A stretch of DNA of 64,000 bases from Rhynchopus sp. YZ270_cl-10 (taxonomy: Eukaryota > Euglenozoa > Diplonemea > Diplonemida > Diplonemidae): positions 1,364,001-1,428,000 of the forward strand of contig OZ037841.1 in NCBI GenBank assembly GCA_964035575.1, given 5' to 3'. This document shows positions 20,637 to 32,264 of this stretch, in pieces. Numbering within the stretch: the first letter of the stretch is position 1; every line of letters begins with the position of its first letter. The notes below the pieces were generated by a model. It had not been told where the DNA came from, did not search any database, and was given only the letters and a program-made list of their open reading frames with translations. The position numbers were made by a program, and so were the translations under genes.

Positions 20637-20978
20637 ATTATCATAAGAGCAGAACGCAAAACGATGCGTAACCTGAAGTAAACAGGATGGGTTCGTCCCA
20701 GCCTGGAGTCATCACGCTTGCAGCTCCTTAAAGGGCAAAACAGTCAGACACGGTGGTGAAAATCAAGACTCCGATGCTACCACACTATTACTGATGGGTG
20801 ACTCACATACAGTATACAGTCTTCTCACACACAATCCAGAGGTGAAAAAAAAGTCGTTACACACACACACAAACAATTTAGGGGTTCTGTAAGCTTAGGG
20901 AAGCACCGCCTGATATACCGCCTGAGGGAAAAGGGCAAAGCACATTAAAAGCAATCATAGTACGTCCCCAAAAATAAA
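20637..20978. other. Spacer before the PH-like/PDZ gene
   Basis: Contains a CACACACA run at 20858. No gene or RNA supported. Confidence 0.5.
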
Positions 20979-22845
20979 ATGAGCAAGCGACGGTCGCAGA
21001 ATGGACGGTCACGTGAGGCACGGCGATTCAATTTGATGATGAAGACGCTGCCCACACCGAGCATCCCTGTGGAGATCAAGGTATGTATCCCAGCAACGAC
21101 GATCAAGACTGAGAGGCTTAGGTTCATCTCATAAACTTTTCTTAAGTTTTGAGGAGTAAAGAGGTGTTTCTCTTTTAAAATATCTCGAATCTTGATGTAA
21201 CCAGAAAAATAGGGTTTTCATTTTCCGTTCTTCACACTTTCTTTCATTTATCGGGACGCTCATTAGGTTTCCTTCTTACATCTTCTGTTGTTGACTGCAG
21301 GATGCTTTGTGCTTTCATCCGGATGGCTGGCGTCGTACGGTGCTCAGTCGGAGGTGCCTGTATCAATAATTCCAGATTTTCTCAAAACCAACATCTCGCA
21401 CCACTACAGCTTCCTCCCGAGGCAGCAGAGCTCGACCGTCTGGGTGGGTGCTACGGGTTTTCCGTTGTCGAGAAGATATCCACACACGGCAAAGCGTATG
21501 CTCTCCCTTTTGAACAACACCACAAAACTGCAACGCCTGCGTCCGGTGTACGGTGAGGCGTTTGCACTTTCAACTGCTCTTTCTTGTCTTCGGCTGGGGA
21601 AAATGACATCATCTATGACACCAAACTTTGTGGAACCCCACGCAGCTGACACTGCGCGATAACGAATGGGATCAAGGTGAAGCACGAGAGGCTTAGGGTC
21701 ATCTTATAACCTTTCTTTTCTTTGATATTCACGAGGCACACATTCTGCCTTCACTGCATCATCCTTTTTTCTTCTCCAATGTTACAACGCTCTCCTTTCT
21801 TAGAGACCTCCCTCCATCTCCCTACCGCACATCTCCCCACAGCGTTGGACCTCGTTTACTGATAATCTACCAGCAGATGGTAGTGATGGTGCGTCCTAAT
21901 GATATGGTAGTGTCGAGGGTGGTGTCACCGACAATGGTATCCTATGTGGGATGGGCGCAGAGTGGTGATAAGGTGCGTTTTGCATTGTTCTTTGACGACA
22001 AACAGCCGACCTGGGTGTTCGAGCCGATTGATGAGCACGAACTCCATGCGGGTCGCGGCGTGGAGCGCATTTCTGAGTTCTTCGCAGCACTCTCAGACGT
22101 ACGCAGCATCACCAGAGACAAAATTTGCGCCCTAAAAAAATTTTCGTCTTTCGCCGCAATAAAGAAGGAAGCTATCAACACCAAAGATGGTGTCCCACCT
22201 CCTGACGAGCTCAAACAAAGCATCAAACAGCTTTCCACTAAACGCGCGGAAAGCACCCATGCATCTAAATACATGGAGGTTGTGAATTCTCCTAACTACG
22301 CGCATTTAGTTGTGGAGGCGCAGGCGACGTCTGCACGGGAAGGTCGTGGCGAATCTTTTTTTAGTGATCCGAAGATGGTCCGCATCGTACGCGAACCAGG
22401 TGAACGTTACGGTGTGACACTCGCAGTGTTGGTTGTAACTGCAGTGGTGGAGGGTTCGCCTGCAGAGCGTGCAGGCCTGCCGAAGTACATAGGGTGGAAC
22501 ATAGTGGAGGTGGACAACGCTCGGGTAGGTAGTCTTGAGGAGTTTAACAAAGCCACGATGCACAAAACGGCGATCAACATCAAGCTCATGCCGCCGACAC
22601 GAGGTGCACGGAAATTTGCATCTATTCGTGCAGAACGCAGTCCACGCGCCGCATCTCCAGTTAAAATAGCACGTCCACCGACCCCACCAGAGTCAATAGT
22701 AGAAGTAGAAAAAGACGTCCCTCTCCACGCTGGCCTCCTAATGGAAGAATGCGAAGACGAGGAAGGTGACATATCCGTCTTTATGCCAATGTGCTTTGAG
22801 TACGCAGACATGAACTGCTACTATGGGGATGGGAGAACGTTGTGA
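20979..22845 (+). CDS. PH-like + PDZ domain protein, at least two exons
   Basis: Exon 1 is 20979-21080 (34 codons, basic: MSKRRSQNGRSREARRFN) with donor AAG|GTATGT. Exon 2 is 21877-22845 after the acceptor CAGCAG. They join in phase to about 356 aa. Residues about 35-110 resemble the end of the PH-like module of the 26582 gene (VSRVVSPTMVSYVGWAQSGD; FFAALSDV). A PDZ domain follows at about 196-268 (MVRIVREPGERYGVTLAVLV, SPAERAGLPKYIGWNIVEV). The tail is Pro/Ser-rich then acidic. Likely a membrane- or cytoskeleton-associated scaffold, by inference. The 796-nt intron is full of dispersed repeats; a small extra exon cannot be excluded, because the first half of the PH-like fold is not visible. 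Confidence 0.7.
21101..21146 (+). repeat. Hairpin repeat family A, partial copy in an intron
   Basis: GACTGAGAGGCTTAGG then TTCATCTCATAAACTTTTC. The 5' half of the stem is shortened. Lies 20 nt inside the PDZ-gene intron. Confidence 0.65.
21250..21375 (+). repeat. Dispersed repeat family D
   Basis: GTTGACTGCAGGATGCTTTG, then TTTCATCCGGATGGCTGGC, CGTACGG and GTCGGAGGTGCCTGTATCAA. Matches 43750-43915, 47690-47870 and, in part, 23851-23890. Lies in the PDZ-gene intron. Confidence 0.8.
21534..21720 (+). repeat. Family C fragment plus hairpin family A copy
   Basis: 21534-21570 holds GCGTTTGCACTTTCAACT (family C). 21671-21720 holds AAGC-ACGAGAG-GCTT followed by GGTCATCTTATAACC (family A). The stretch GCAGCTGACACTGCGCGATA before it matches the other intron copy near 7140. 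Confidence 0.7.
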
Positions 22846-24310
22846 AGGGTGGGGCATATTAGCAGCAACCGGATCGCAACGTACCTCGGTTTCGAGAGGA
22901 TTCAAAACGGTTAGATCTGGAGTGATTTTTTTTTGTTTTTTTGTTTTTTTTTCTTTTTGTTTGTTCTCCACATCGATGCGCATTGCATCTTGCAAAGTTT
23001 TTTTTGTTTTGTTTTGTTTGTTTTGTTTTATGAACACTCAGGCGGTTGCTATAACCCCACAGAGCGTCAGTGTATATACTGTATACTGTATACACCTCAG
23101 AGGGCGTCTTTACACTAATCATCACTTTTTATAGGTGGCTAAGAAGTGGGGGTGTTTTTTTTTTATCCCTCAGTCTGTACCACCATTAAACTGCAGATCT
23201 GCAGGACCTATTCAATTGGGTCTCTGCCTGCATGTGGGGTGCGAGAAACAACGTGTATTAGGCCCCTTCTTCCACATATTATATGTCCCAATCCCCCTAT
23301 GTATTCTAGCCTACCCGAAAACACTCTCCCTCTCTCTTAGAGCAATGAACGAACAGTCACCTTCTCTCTCTCAAAACAAAAAGGGAAAATGTTGCAAAAT
23401 AATGACGAACTGCGTCAAAGAAATGAACGTCTATACCTTCTGTAGTACAAAGAAAGGATTTGGACAAAATCATTGAGTACAGACCCTAGGTAGCTAGGGT
23501 GCTTAGGCGATTGTCGTCACCGCATGAAAAGAAAACGTCTTATAAGAAAGCTTCCATGATGTGTATCATGATGCTGTGGTTTTATAGGTATGTATGCTGA
23601 AGAGTCTTTCTGAGAACTATTCTGTTCAGAAGAGAACGCTCTCAGCGGTGGTCCCAAAAAGCCTGAAAAAATTGGGGTTTTATGGGATGTCTTCCTTAAT
23701 GTACTTTCTCTAAAGTATATGAAATTCATTATTTTTGGAGCGCCCACATCCCCCTTACGTTCTGGTCTGTTACATTGTGTTGTGAAAAAAAGCTGTTTGT
23801 ATGTGTATCAAAGGTCTCTTGCTTTGTTTATATTTTGTGATTTTCGTCCATCGTACGTAGGTCAGTCAGAGGTGCTTGCATTAATAACTACCTTTTTATT
23901 CTCTTGTTAGGAAGAGGCATACCTGCAAAGTCTTTTAGTTTTGTATTCGGTACAAAACCCTGCACTTTCAAGCCCTCCCCACCTACGCCGCCCACGTTGT
24001 CTGATGTATGGAGGGAAGCCTTCCCCTCAAAGAACAAAAGAAAATGAAGCCCCACCCCATACCCAACAAGATTGCCTCGCGGAGTAATACTGGTGTGGCT
24101 GAAAGGGGGTGCTATTTTTCTGCTATTTTCTGCTATTTTGGGGTCGTCGGCCACACCAAATGCCCCACCCCTTCTGATTGTGTTACCTGTTTCCGATACT
24201 TTTGACAACCCCAAACACGAGTCAGTAGCTAGTCCCTTCAGCTCGTTCGAGTGCACCGTGCTGTGGTCTCTATCGGCACAGCTTGGATGAACAGAGTGCG
24301 AGGAGCGTCC
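22846..24310. other. Long spacer, T-runs and dispersed-repeat fragments
   Basis: T/G-rich low complexity at 22925-23030; a family C-like hairpin (GGTTGCTATAACC) near 23042; a family D fragment (CGTACGTAGGTCAGTCAGAG) at about 23855-23885. No gene supported. Confidence 0.55.
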
Positions 24311-26262
24311 CCATTCATCAACACCACACCACAGAGAGACACAACAATGCAGCTGTATGTGCTGTACCGTGGGGAACAACACCCTTTCGAAGTCGATGAG
24401 AGTATGGGAGAAGACCCAATAGAATACGTGTGTAGTCAGGTGGCGGCTGCAGTGGGGATCGAAGCAGATACCTTCACGTTGCTGTTCGATGGGAAACCTC
24501 TGCGCGACCGAGACGACATCATGCAACTGAGCGAGGACAACACGATCGAGATGACTCTGCGGGAGAGTCAATGCCCGACAATGGATCTCTCTTGGTCCAA
24601 CGCCCTCAGCAACAGAGGGGATGGCTTCCTCGCGCACCACACTTGGTTGACGACAATCACTCTTCCTCAAGAAAGCGACGTCGAGGATATAGGCCACGAC
24701 TTCCTGTCGGGGTGCAGAGGGTTGACGACAATCGATTTCTCGAGTTTCAGCTCTCTCAGGAACATAGGGGATGACTTCCTCTCGGAGTGCACCTCATTGA
24801 CAACGATCACACTGCCTCAAGAGAGCGCTGTCACTGAGATAGGCAACAACTTCCTGCGGGAGTGCAGAAGGTTGACAACAATCAGTCTGTCTGGTCTCAG
24901 CTCTGTCAGGAACATAGGGGACGGCTTCCTCGCGAACTGCACCTCATTGACAACGATCACACTACCTGAAGAGAGCGCTGTCATGGAGATAGGCAACAAC
25001 TTCCTGTGTGGGTGCAGTGGGTTGAAGACAATCGATCTCTCTTGTCTCAGCAAGGTCACAGTCATACGCAACGACTTCCTGTTGGGGTGCAGAAGGTTGA
25101 GGACAATCAGTCTGTCTGGTCTCAGCTCTGTCAGGAACATAGGAGATGGCTTCCTCGCGAACTGCACCTCATTGACAACGATCACACTACCTGAAGAGTG
25201 CGCTGTCACGGAGATAGGCAACAGCTTCCTGCGGGGGTGCAGTGGGTTGAAGACAATCGATCTCTCTGGTCTCAGCTCTGTCAAGGTCATACTCAGCGAC
25301 TTCCTGCGGGGGTGCAGTGGGTTGACGACAATCACTCTTCCTCAAGAAAGCGACGTCGAGTATATAGGCCACGACTTCATGTTGGGGTGCAGTGGGTTGA
25401 CGATAATCAATCTCTCTGGTCTCAGCTCAGTCAGGAACATAGGGGATGGCTTCCTCGCGAAGTGTTTCTCATTGAGAACGATCACACTACCTGAGAAGAG
25501 TGCTCTCCAGGAGATAGGCAACAACTTCCTGAAGGGGTGCAGAAGGTTGAAGACAATCAACCTCTCTCGCTTGAGTCGTCTTGAGGTGATCGGGAACCGC
25601 TTTCTTGCGAACTGCATCTCCGCGAAAACCGTCGTCCTGCCGATATTGAGGGACACACGCATTGGTGACCACTTCATGGCTGCCTCAGGTGTGACAAGAG
25701 TGCAGTTCCCTGTATCGAGCAGCGTGGCCGCGATAGGGAAGAACTTCCTGTGGGGCTGCACTGGCCTGCTGACAGCTGACCTCTCTGGGCTGCAGCGTGT
25801 GAGGCGTATCCAGGAAGGCTTGCTTGCGTACTGCAGGAACCTGTCTTCCGTGACCCTCTCTGGGTTGAGATCGGTCGAAGCGATTGAGGACTACTGTATG
25901 GCACGGTGCACGTCGCTGGACAGGCTTTATCTCTCAGATTTGCGTCGTGTGACGCACATCGGGAAAGGCTTCCTCTCGAACTGCACGCTGCCATCGAACG
26001 AAAGGAAAATAACAGTGAAGCTCACCGGCAGCAGCGACGTGGTGTCTGCGCGAGTGCTGTCGGGATTGGACGGAACGGACGTTGTTGAGATGGTTCCCCC
26101 AACAGAGGCTACACTTGCGTTCATTCAGGGTAGCTGATCGGCAACAAAATGAGGCTGCAGTTGGGTTGTGCCGAGTTGCTTCAGCAGGTACAGCTGTGTG
26201 ATGTTGTTGTGTCTCTGATATTGTACGGGACAGGGGATGGGAAGGGGAGGGCAGTTAGGGGA
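24311..26262 (+). repeat. Segmental duplication of the LRR locus
   Basis: The flanks and coding ends of this locus match 10030-11830: the same leader (CATTCATCA...ACAGAGAGACACAACA), the same first 110 codons and the same 3' flank for about 100 bp after the stop. Upstream and downstream of these limits the loci differ. This marks a duplication of about 2 kb, now 14.3 kb apart on the same strand. Confidence 0.9.
24347..26137 (+). CDS. Ubiquitin-like domain + BspA-type leucine-rich repeat protein, copy 2
   Basis: 596 aa, paralogue of the 10063 gene. The ATG at 24347 begins the same ubiquitin-like domain (MQLYVLYRGEQHPFEVDE to TIEMTLRE); the frame stays open upstream but lacks homology there. 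Residues 1 to about 125 are almost identical to copy 1, and the last 60 residues also, but the repeat region is longer and reshuffled, with a non-canonical C-terminal set (SRLSRLEVIGNRFLANC; FMAASGVTRVQFPVSSSVAA; SGLRSVEAIEDYCMARC) absent from copy 1. This pattern fits unequal recombination among the 150-bp units with constant ends. No signal peptide or membrane segment. Confidence 0.85.
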   Translation: MQLYVLYRGEQHPFEVDESMGEDPIEYVCSQVAAAVGIEADTFTLLFDGKPLRDRDDIMQLSEDNTIEMTLRESQCPTMDLSWSNALSNRGDGFLAHHTWLTTITLPQESDVEDIGHDFLSGCRGLTTIDFSSFSSLRNIGDDFLSECTSLTTITLPQESAVTEIGNNFLRECRRLTTISLSGLSSVRNIGDGFLANCTSLTTITLPEESAVMEIGNNFLCGCSGLKTIDLSCLSKVTVIRNDFLLGCRRLRTISLSGLSSVRNIGDGFLANCTSLTTITLPEECAVTEIGNSFLRGCSGLKTIDLSGLSSVKVILSDFLRGCSGLTTITLPQESDVEYIGHDFMLGCSGLTIINLSGLSSVRNIGDGFLAKCFSLRTITLPEKSALQEIGNNFLKGCRRLKTINLSRLSRLEVIGNRFLANCISAKTVVLPILRDTRIGDHFMAASGVTRVQFPVSSSVAAIGKNFLWGCTGLLTADLSGLQRVRRIQEGLLAYCRNLSSVTLSGLRSVEAIEDYCMARCTSLDRLYLSDLRRVTHIGKGFLSNCTLPSNERKITVKLTGSSDVVSARVLSGLDGTDVVEMVPPTEATLAFIQGS

Positions 26263-26311
26263 TGATGGAGGGTTGGCATGTGCCTAACATTTTGTTTATT
26301 CTCTCCCAATA

Positions 26312-26512
26312 ATGCACCAAACAACCAAAACATTTTATTTCATTTTATCAAAACGGGGGGTCAGAATCATCACCACTGCAGTTATCTGCGCTGGCTTCAT
26401 CGTTGTCCTTCTTTTTGCAGTGTTGTTCCTTATTGGCATTCAATCTCATAAATTACAAACCACAGAACACACAATACCCCACCCCTGCCTCCCCACGGCA
26501 GCACACTCCTGA
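26312..26512 (+). CDS. Possible small membrane protein, 66 aa
   Basis: ATG-led frame with one strong hydrophobic stretch (VICAGFIVVLLFAVLFLIGI, about residues 24-43). There is no paralogue to support it, and the same DNA contains a pyrimidine tract ending TTTTTGCAG at 26420 that may serve as acceptor for the next gene. May be chance. Confidence 0.25.
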   Translation: MHQTTKTFYFILSKRGVRIITTAVICAGFIVVLLFAVLFLIGIQSHKLQTTEHTIPHPCLPTAAHS

Positions 26513-26581
26513 GGGGGAAGGGGGGAGGTCCCAGGGGAGCAAGGGAGGGAGGCAGAGGGAGAGGGAGGGTCCCTCGGCACG

Positions 26582-29500
26582 ATGTATAATGGGCAGCCGT
26601 CAGCGGTGTCGATGGGGGGCCCTGCAGTAGGCACTGCACCCCCTGCGCAAGACCGACAAGAAGTCTACGCTGCGTACACAGGGCCCCCGGAAGGTGTCTC
26701 CACACTGCCACCACCGGGCATCCCTGTCGCAGAACCGGTATGCTTTCTTCAGTTTTCCCTTCCCAAAGAACTTATTGTCAGTTCCAAGATGATTTGGGCA
26801 ACCAAAAACGAAAAGAAAACATTTATTCAAGCTTCCTTCAACCCCATTTGAAATAGAGTAAGACTCTCGGTTTGACAGCATCATAAGCTATTGTAAACGC
26901 AACACACAACAGATGCACCAGAACTTCCAACGCATAGTGGGGAAGGCGAAGTATGTCTGCTACAGCACACGGGTCGTCCGCAAGATCAACAATGATGGGG
27001 CGGGAAGGTATGCACCAATCCCCTTTACACAATGCCCTGTCATATCAGCAGTGTGCGATTTTTTTCTTTCTGCACTTTCAGATGTTTTCCTAGGACTCTA
27101 ATTTCCGGTTTTCTCAAAATGATAATTTATGTCTGTCCTGATCCCCTCTACCCTCACCTTTTTTCAGCCAATCAAGGGTCCTTACTGTAACCCAACGAAT
27201 GCTTTTGGTGTGCCACTGCGGAAACTTCTCTGTAAAACGAGCGATACATTTGGCGGACGTGGAGAGCATCGGGTTTTGCCCTGCTGGGGACAAGAAGAAC
27301 GTACACTTCTTGATCAACTTCAAGGAGGGCACTGGGGAGGTCTCTTTCGAGTTTGAGACGGAGGTGGACCACGAGGTGAATCGGTCGCGCAACGGCGTCT
27401 GGCATTCGATTCTTGCGATTAACGACGCTCGATCGCGCTTCCGGGATGACCTGCTTCCGGTTACCCGCTATGGCTCGATCTCACAACTCCGGAAGGCAGG
27501 GAACTTCAACAAGGCGAACTATGTACCTTATCACAAACAGCCTGACGGAGGCCACCAAGCACTCCGTGCAACACGCAAACCCGCTGTCGCCACTCCTCTT
27601 GGCCAAGCTACCCTCCGCCGTGCAGCTGATATGACCGAGATCAAACCAGTCATGACCGTCCCCGACTCTGCACTCCGAGCCAACAAACAGCCCCCCATCA
27701 CCATCTTCATCCAAAGAGCCACCCCAGACACCTCCATGGGTCTCACCGTCAACTCCATGGTCCTCGTCTCTGTTGTTCCCAACTCTGCCGCAGCGCTCGC
27801 AGGGGCAGAAGACTGTATAGGCCTCTCCCTCACACACTGCAACGGCGAGCTTGTCAAAACCCTAGATGAATTGAAGGCTGCAGCTTCCGGTGGCGCTTCC
27901 TTCTCCCTCACCTTTGGACTGCGAAATGAAGTTCAGGTCAGCCGTGTCTCCCCAACCGAGGACCTCGGGTTGAATTATGATATTGTCCGCAACAACATTG
28001 TTATTACAAAGGTTATGCCAGAAAGTGCGTGCCATCGGGCTGGGGTTCAAGCTTATGTTGGGGAATGTCTTACTCATATTAATGGACAACGTTGTGCGCC
28101 TAACAAGGAATCCTTAGGTGCAATGGTGACTGGCCAAACCGAGATGACGATGCGATTTGGGGAGCTCGACAAAGAGCCGGTGGCAGACGAGCTGGCGACC
28201 ATATCATCACCACGCGCGCCGCAAAGCCCGACCAACGCAAACTACCCTCCAGCATTCGCTCCTCAGCTTCCTCAGGTACCCCAAGCACCAGGCACGCCGG
28301 TTGCGACGGCGATGGTGCCAGAAGGGGGAGGCGGCATGGGAGGGTTTCCTGAGGGTCCATCTCCTGCCTCAGGTCTACCCTCTGGTACTGCTCCAGCACT
28401 GCCTGGCGCAGAGGGGCAGAGGGCGTTTACTGTACGAAGGGCGACCCCTCAGATGTCGCTCGGGTTAAAGTACAATACCTTTCCTAATAATGGGAAGGAG
28501 TTGCTGGCGGTGCGATCGGTGGTGCAGGGTTCTGCGTCGCAGGAGAGTGGGTTAGGCGCGTTGTTCGAGGATGGGCATGAATACGCAATTACGTCGGTAG
28601 ACGGAGTCCCCATAGGAAACGAGACCGCACTAAAACAGCTCTGTGAAGGCAAAACAACGCTGAACTTTGTGTTCGATCGGATCCCCCCGGAGGTGCTTGA
28701 CCCTCTCCTCGCCACTGCACGCCTTTCTCAGCATAGCGCAACGAATCCGACCGTTCAAAGCTTTCCTAACGAGGACCCTAATGTAATTGTGAGGGCAAAC
28801 CCTGGAGAGCCGGTTGGGTTGAATTTAGAGGATTTCTGTGTGAGTGATGTGGTTGCGGGGAGCCCTGCGGAGCGCTGTGGGTTTGCAAGGCATATCGGGA
28901 AAAGAGTTGCCACTATTAATGGGGTTCCGGTTCGCACAATACAAGAGGCGCAACAGGTTGCGGAAGGTGCCTCGCAGCTTCGCTACACATTTGAAGATGT
29001 ATCCGCAAAACCTGCGCCACCTCTTCCCCCGCCCCGCTCTCCGCCACAGCATCCAACGTTGGCACATCATGCGCCCCCTCCTTCTCTTCCTCCGTCTGAT
29101 ACTGAGATGAACCGAGATCTTGAAGTGATTGATCAAGGCTTTGTCATGGCGGATGATGAGATTGAGGAGGTAAACCCTCAAGGGTCTGGGGGAGCGTACG
29201 CCTCGGTGATGCATTCGATTGCGCAGCTGGTGGATCGGCAGAGCAGAACGGAGGAGATGTTGGTCACCTTGCTGTCCTCCCTCCAAAACAGCAACCAAAC
29301 CGCCATCGCAGACCGCGACAGCCGTCGAAGGGAGAGAAGACAGAACAGAGCCCTCCGCAGCGCCTCTCCGGAATCCAGAATAGGGTTGGGGTCTGCCTCT
29401 GCATCCGGAAGGCCAGAACCACAGGGAGCAATGAACGGAGCGATGTCATATTTCCAACCTAGCGCGGAGGTCCCGGTCTTCCACCATCCTGGTGGTGGGC

Positions 29501-29793
29501 GTGGTGCGGGAGGTGGAGGTGGAGGTGGGTACCCCCCTGCAGCGTATTCCCCGCAGTTCGGTGGAGGGTCTCCGAGGTATGGTGGTGGTGGAGGTGGTGG
29601 GAGTGCATCAGGATATCCCCATATGACGCATTTCCCGAGAGGTGAACCTCTCCCTTCCGCCCAGCGTGGGGGAACGGCATACGACATCCCATCCGCACAA
29701 CGTGGAGGCGGTGTAACCCCTCCAGGAAACGGAGTCCAGCAATACAACAAAATCGAAATCGATCTGAACGCAGGGAAGGTGATGTTGATGTAA
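26582..29793 (+). CDS. PH-like protein with four PDZ domains, three exons
   Basis: Exons 26582-26737, 26913-27007 and 27168-29793 join in frame to 958 aa (introns of 175 and 160 nt, GTATGC donors, CAG acceptors). Exon 1 encodes a Pro/Gly-rich start. Residues about 53-165 form a PH-like module (YVCYSTRVVRKINN, RVLTVTQRMLLVCHCGN, RAIHLADVESIGF). Four PDZ-like domains follow, with carboxylate loops starting MGLTV, LGLNY, LGLKY and VGLNL, at about residues 230-300, 310-385, 465-550 and 590-660. The third and fourth are separated by short linkers; the second and third by a Pro/Gly spacer. After a low-complexity Gly/Pro/Tyr region comes a short hydrophilic end. Probably a scaffold at membrane or cytoskeleton. 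Confidence 0.8.
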
Positions 29794-30694
29794 AAAATGG
29801 AGAATTCTTTTTTGTGTTTTTTTTTTGTATTTTTTTTGAAGCAAACAAAAAAGGGAATCGAATAAAATATAAGTCTCCCGCTCATGAGTAACCAACGCCC
29901 TTTTTATTAAGACATTCATGAGAGGTGCATATTATTTTTGTTTCTAGGGCGTGCGGGCAGTGCGATGGAGGGGAATAAATCAAAGAAAAAAAATTTCTCA
30001 TAAATCAGAGTTCTCAATTGTCCTCATCTCTGCCACAACTCTTGAAAGACGAGGTGTGCCTATTAAGGGCGATATTGGGTGCAGAATTCATAGTGTAGGG
30101 TATCGATGTAATAAAAACTCAGAGAAATCTCCCACCCCTCGCGAACCGGCCCCGTCCTGACTATACATATCAGTTTGACTTCTTTATGTTCTTTTATAGC
30201 CCAACTTTGTATTTCAAGTCAACTTCTTTTGGGTGATTTTAGATGACGAAGTGAAGTGAAGATTTCATTCAACTAGATGTGGGCATGTGTTGATCACTAA
30301 TAGGGGTAATTCTTGTGCAGAATATGCCCCCAAAAATGGACATTTGTGTGTGTGTGTGTTTTGTGAACAGATGCCCCATTCCCCCCTGTAGATGCAGACA
30401 GAAATGTATTGCCCATATCTCCCTTATCTTGTCTCTCTGCTTTGGGCCAAATCTTGCCGTTATTTTTTTTTTTTTGATTTTTTGAAACTAGAAATGTCAT
30501 GGGGTGCACCTTTGTCGTCTCAGTTGGTCACCATGGGTGGTTTTTGGCACAATCTCTCTTTTCAAGTTTTTCTTTTTCTTTTTTTTTTACCTTCCCCCAA
30601 TAACCTGGGGGAAGCTGTGTGACACCCGAACCCTGCTATCGGCCACAACATTAGTTTTGCAGGATGAAACCATTGATTTTTTTTTATATTTTTC

Positions 30695-30731
30695 AGGTGA
30701 CCAAGCACAGCGAGGCTTAGGATCATCTTGG
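30695..30731 (+). repeat. Hairpin repeat family A
   Basis: GGTGA-CCAAGC-ACAGCGAG-GCTTAG followed by GATCATCTTGG. Confidence 0.7.
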
Positions 30732-30960
30732 TTTGGGGTCAGAACACAGAGCGAATGTCTATGAACAAAAGACAGAATTTTTTATATCTTACAAATCCCC
30801 ATTTCCCTTTCCCCCCCTTTCAAGTGAGGTGCTGTCTTAGTCTCTTTTGTCTAAAGCGGCTACATAACAATGATTCATCATTGGAATATGTTGCTCCGGA
30901 CTATGGTCCCAGGGCGCTTCTTTGCAAAAACCCTGCCCACAAATATGAATATAAGGTTAC

Positions 30961-31089
30961 TGAGGTTTACAGAGGTTTACAGAGGTTTACAGAGGTTTAC
31001 AGAGGTTTACAGAGGTTTACTGAGGTTTACAGAGGTTTACTGAGGTTTACTGAGGTTTACTGAGGTTTACTGAGGTTTACTGAGGTTTA
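30961..31089 (+). repeat. 10-bp minisatellite
   Basis: About 13 head-to-tail copies of TGAGGTTTAC/AGAGGTTTAC, the first base alternating between T and A. The two variants are grouped (mostly A first, then mostly T), as expected from local slippage. Confidence 0.95.
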
Positions 31090-31487
31090 ACGACAACAAA
31101 AAAAACAGCAGCACCCAAACGGCTTGTCATTGTGTATCCCGATAAGAGTGGTTATTCGTAGATGTGTGCGAGAGCACCTTCATCTTCCAAGCCCCTCTTA
31201 TTCCCCCCCAAAGTGCGGAATTTATTTTTTGCAGTCAATAAAAAAAGCAAAAGGAAGGCCAAAGATGGCCTTCCTTTTTTTATATATGTGCAGTGTCTTT
31301 TGGTCTCAGTGGGAGTAACCCCCCCTGCTCCATTTCCCTCCTCCCCCTCCTCCCCCCCACAGAAATTTGTTGATTGTTTCCCCACAGGCATATTATTATT
31401 TTTCTTTTTTTTGGATTTCACGCCTTTTTGAGGGTAGAGCATATCAAATGTAAACCACGAAATGGATGCAGATCACCGGTCCCTGTA

Positions 31488-31692
31488 CCAAGGTACACTG
31501 TCACGAGAGGGCTGTTTTATTGCAAATCAACTTTTTCTTTTTGGTTCTTTCGGACAGTATGAGACTTTGTTCATTTTACCAAGCTTTTCCCCGAAAAATG
31601 TATTGTACTACCAGCAAGATTTAGGCCACCCCCGGGTGTTCTGGTCAGATACCAAGGTACACTATCACGAGAGCTTTGTATTTAAAGTCACG
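31488..31692 (+). repeat. Dispersed repeat family E, two copies
   Basis: CCAAGGTACACTGTCACGAG then AGGGCTGTTTTATTGCAAATC at 31488-31540, and CCAAGGTACACTATCACGAG then AGCTTTGTATTTAAAGTCACG at 31651-31692. A third copy lies at 59180-59220. CACGAGAG is shared with the loop of family A. Confidence 0.7.
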
Positions 31693-32264
31693 TTTCCCCC
31701 TTTTTTCTCCTTACCCCATTCCCATACCCTTCTTTTTGTATTATGGTTCCACCACCTTGAGAAATGATGTCGGGAAACCACTGTTTCACACCCTCCCACT
31801 CCCCCCCACTGATAGTAGCTGTACTCCGTCCTCTGATGAAGTTGTGCCGTCAGAGAATCGTATACAAGTAGACAGTGCCCTATCACCTTCCCTTGGCTGT
31901 ATTGTGATAAAGTGCTTATCATAGTACAAAATACACATCACAATGCAAGATTGTGGTATGTACTATGATGGGAAATTATCACAATACAGCCACTACCCTT
32001 CCCTTGGCAGGGTGGCTAAGCAACCGCTTGGTTTATCTTAAAGCCTTTTTTTTTTTCGTTTTGTTCTGGAAAAATTGTTGGAATAGTGTAGTTGCCACAA
32101 AAAGCTCCACTGTCAGTTTTCGAAGAAGTGTTGTGTGGGTCCATTTGTGAGGCGCCACACATTTATTTGGGTTTTTTTTTCGTTTGTTTTGTTCTGTAAA
32201 AGCTCCTGTGTTTTTTTTTAAAGAGATAGCTCAGCGTAAGACTTAGGTTTATGAGGTACAGTGT

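Noticed and set aside
28449-29885. Minus-strand ORF of 235 aa rich in Pro/His
   Set aside because: It is the antisense of the low-complexity Gly/Pro tail of the four-PDZ gene.
30961-31089. CRISPR-like array
   Set aside because: The 10-bp units are directly adjacent without spacers and the genome is eukaryotic; this is a minisatellite.
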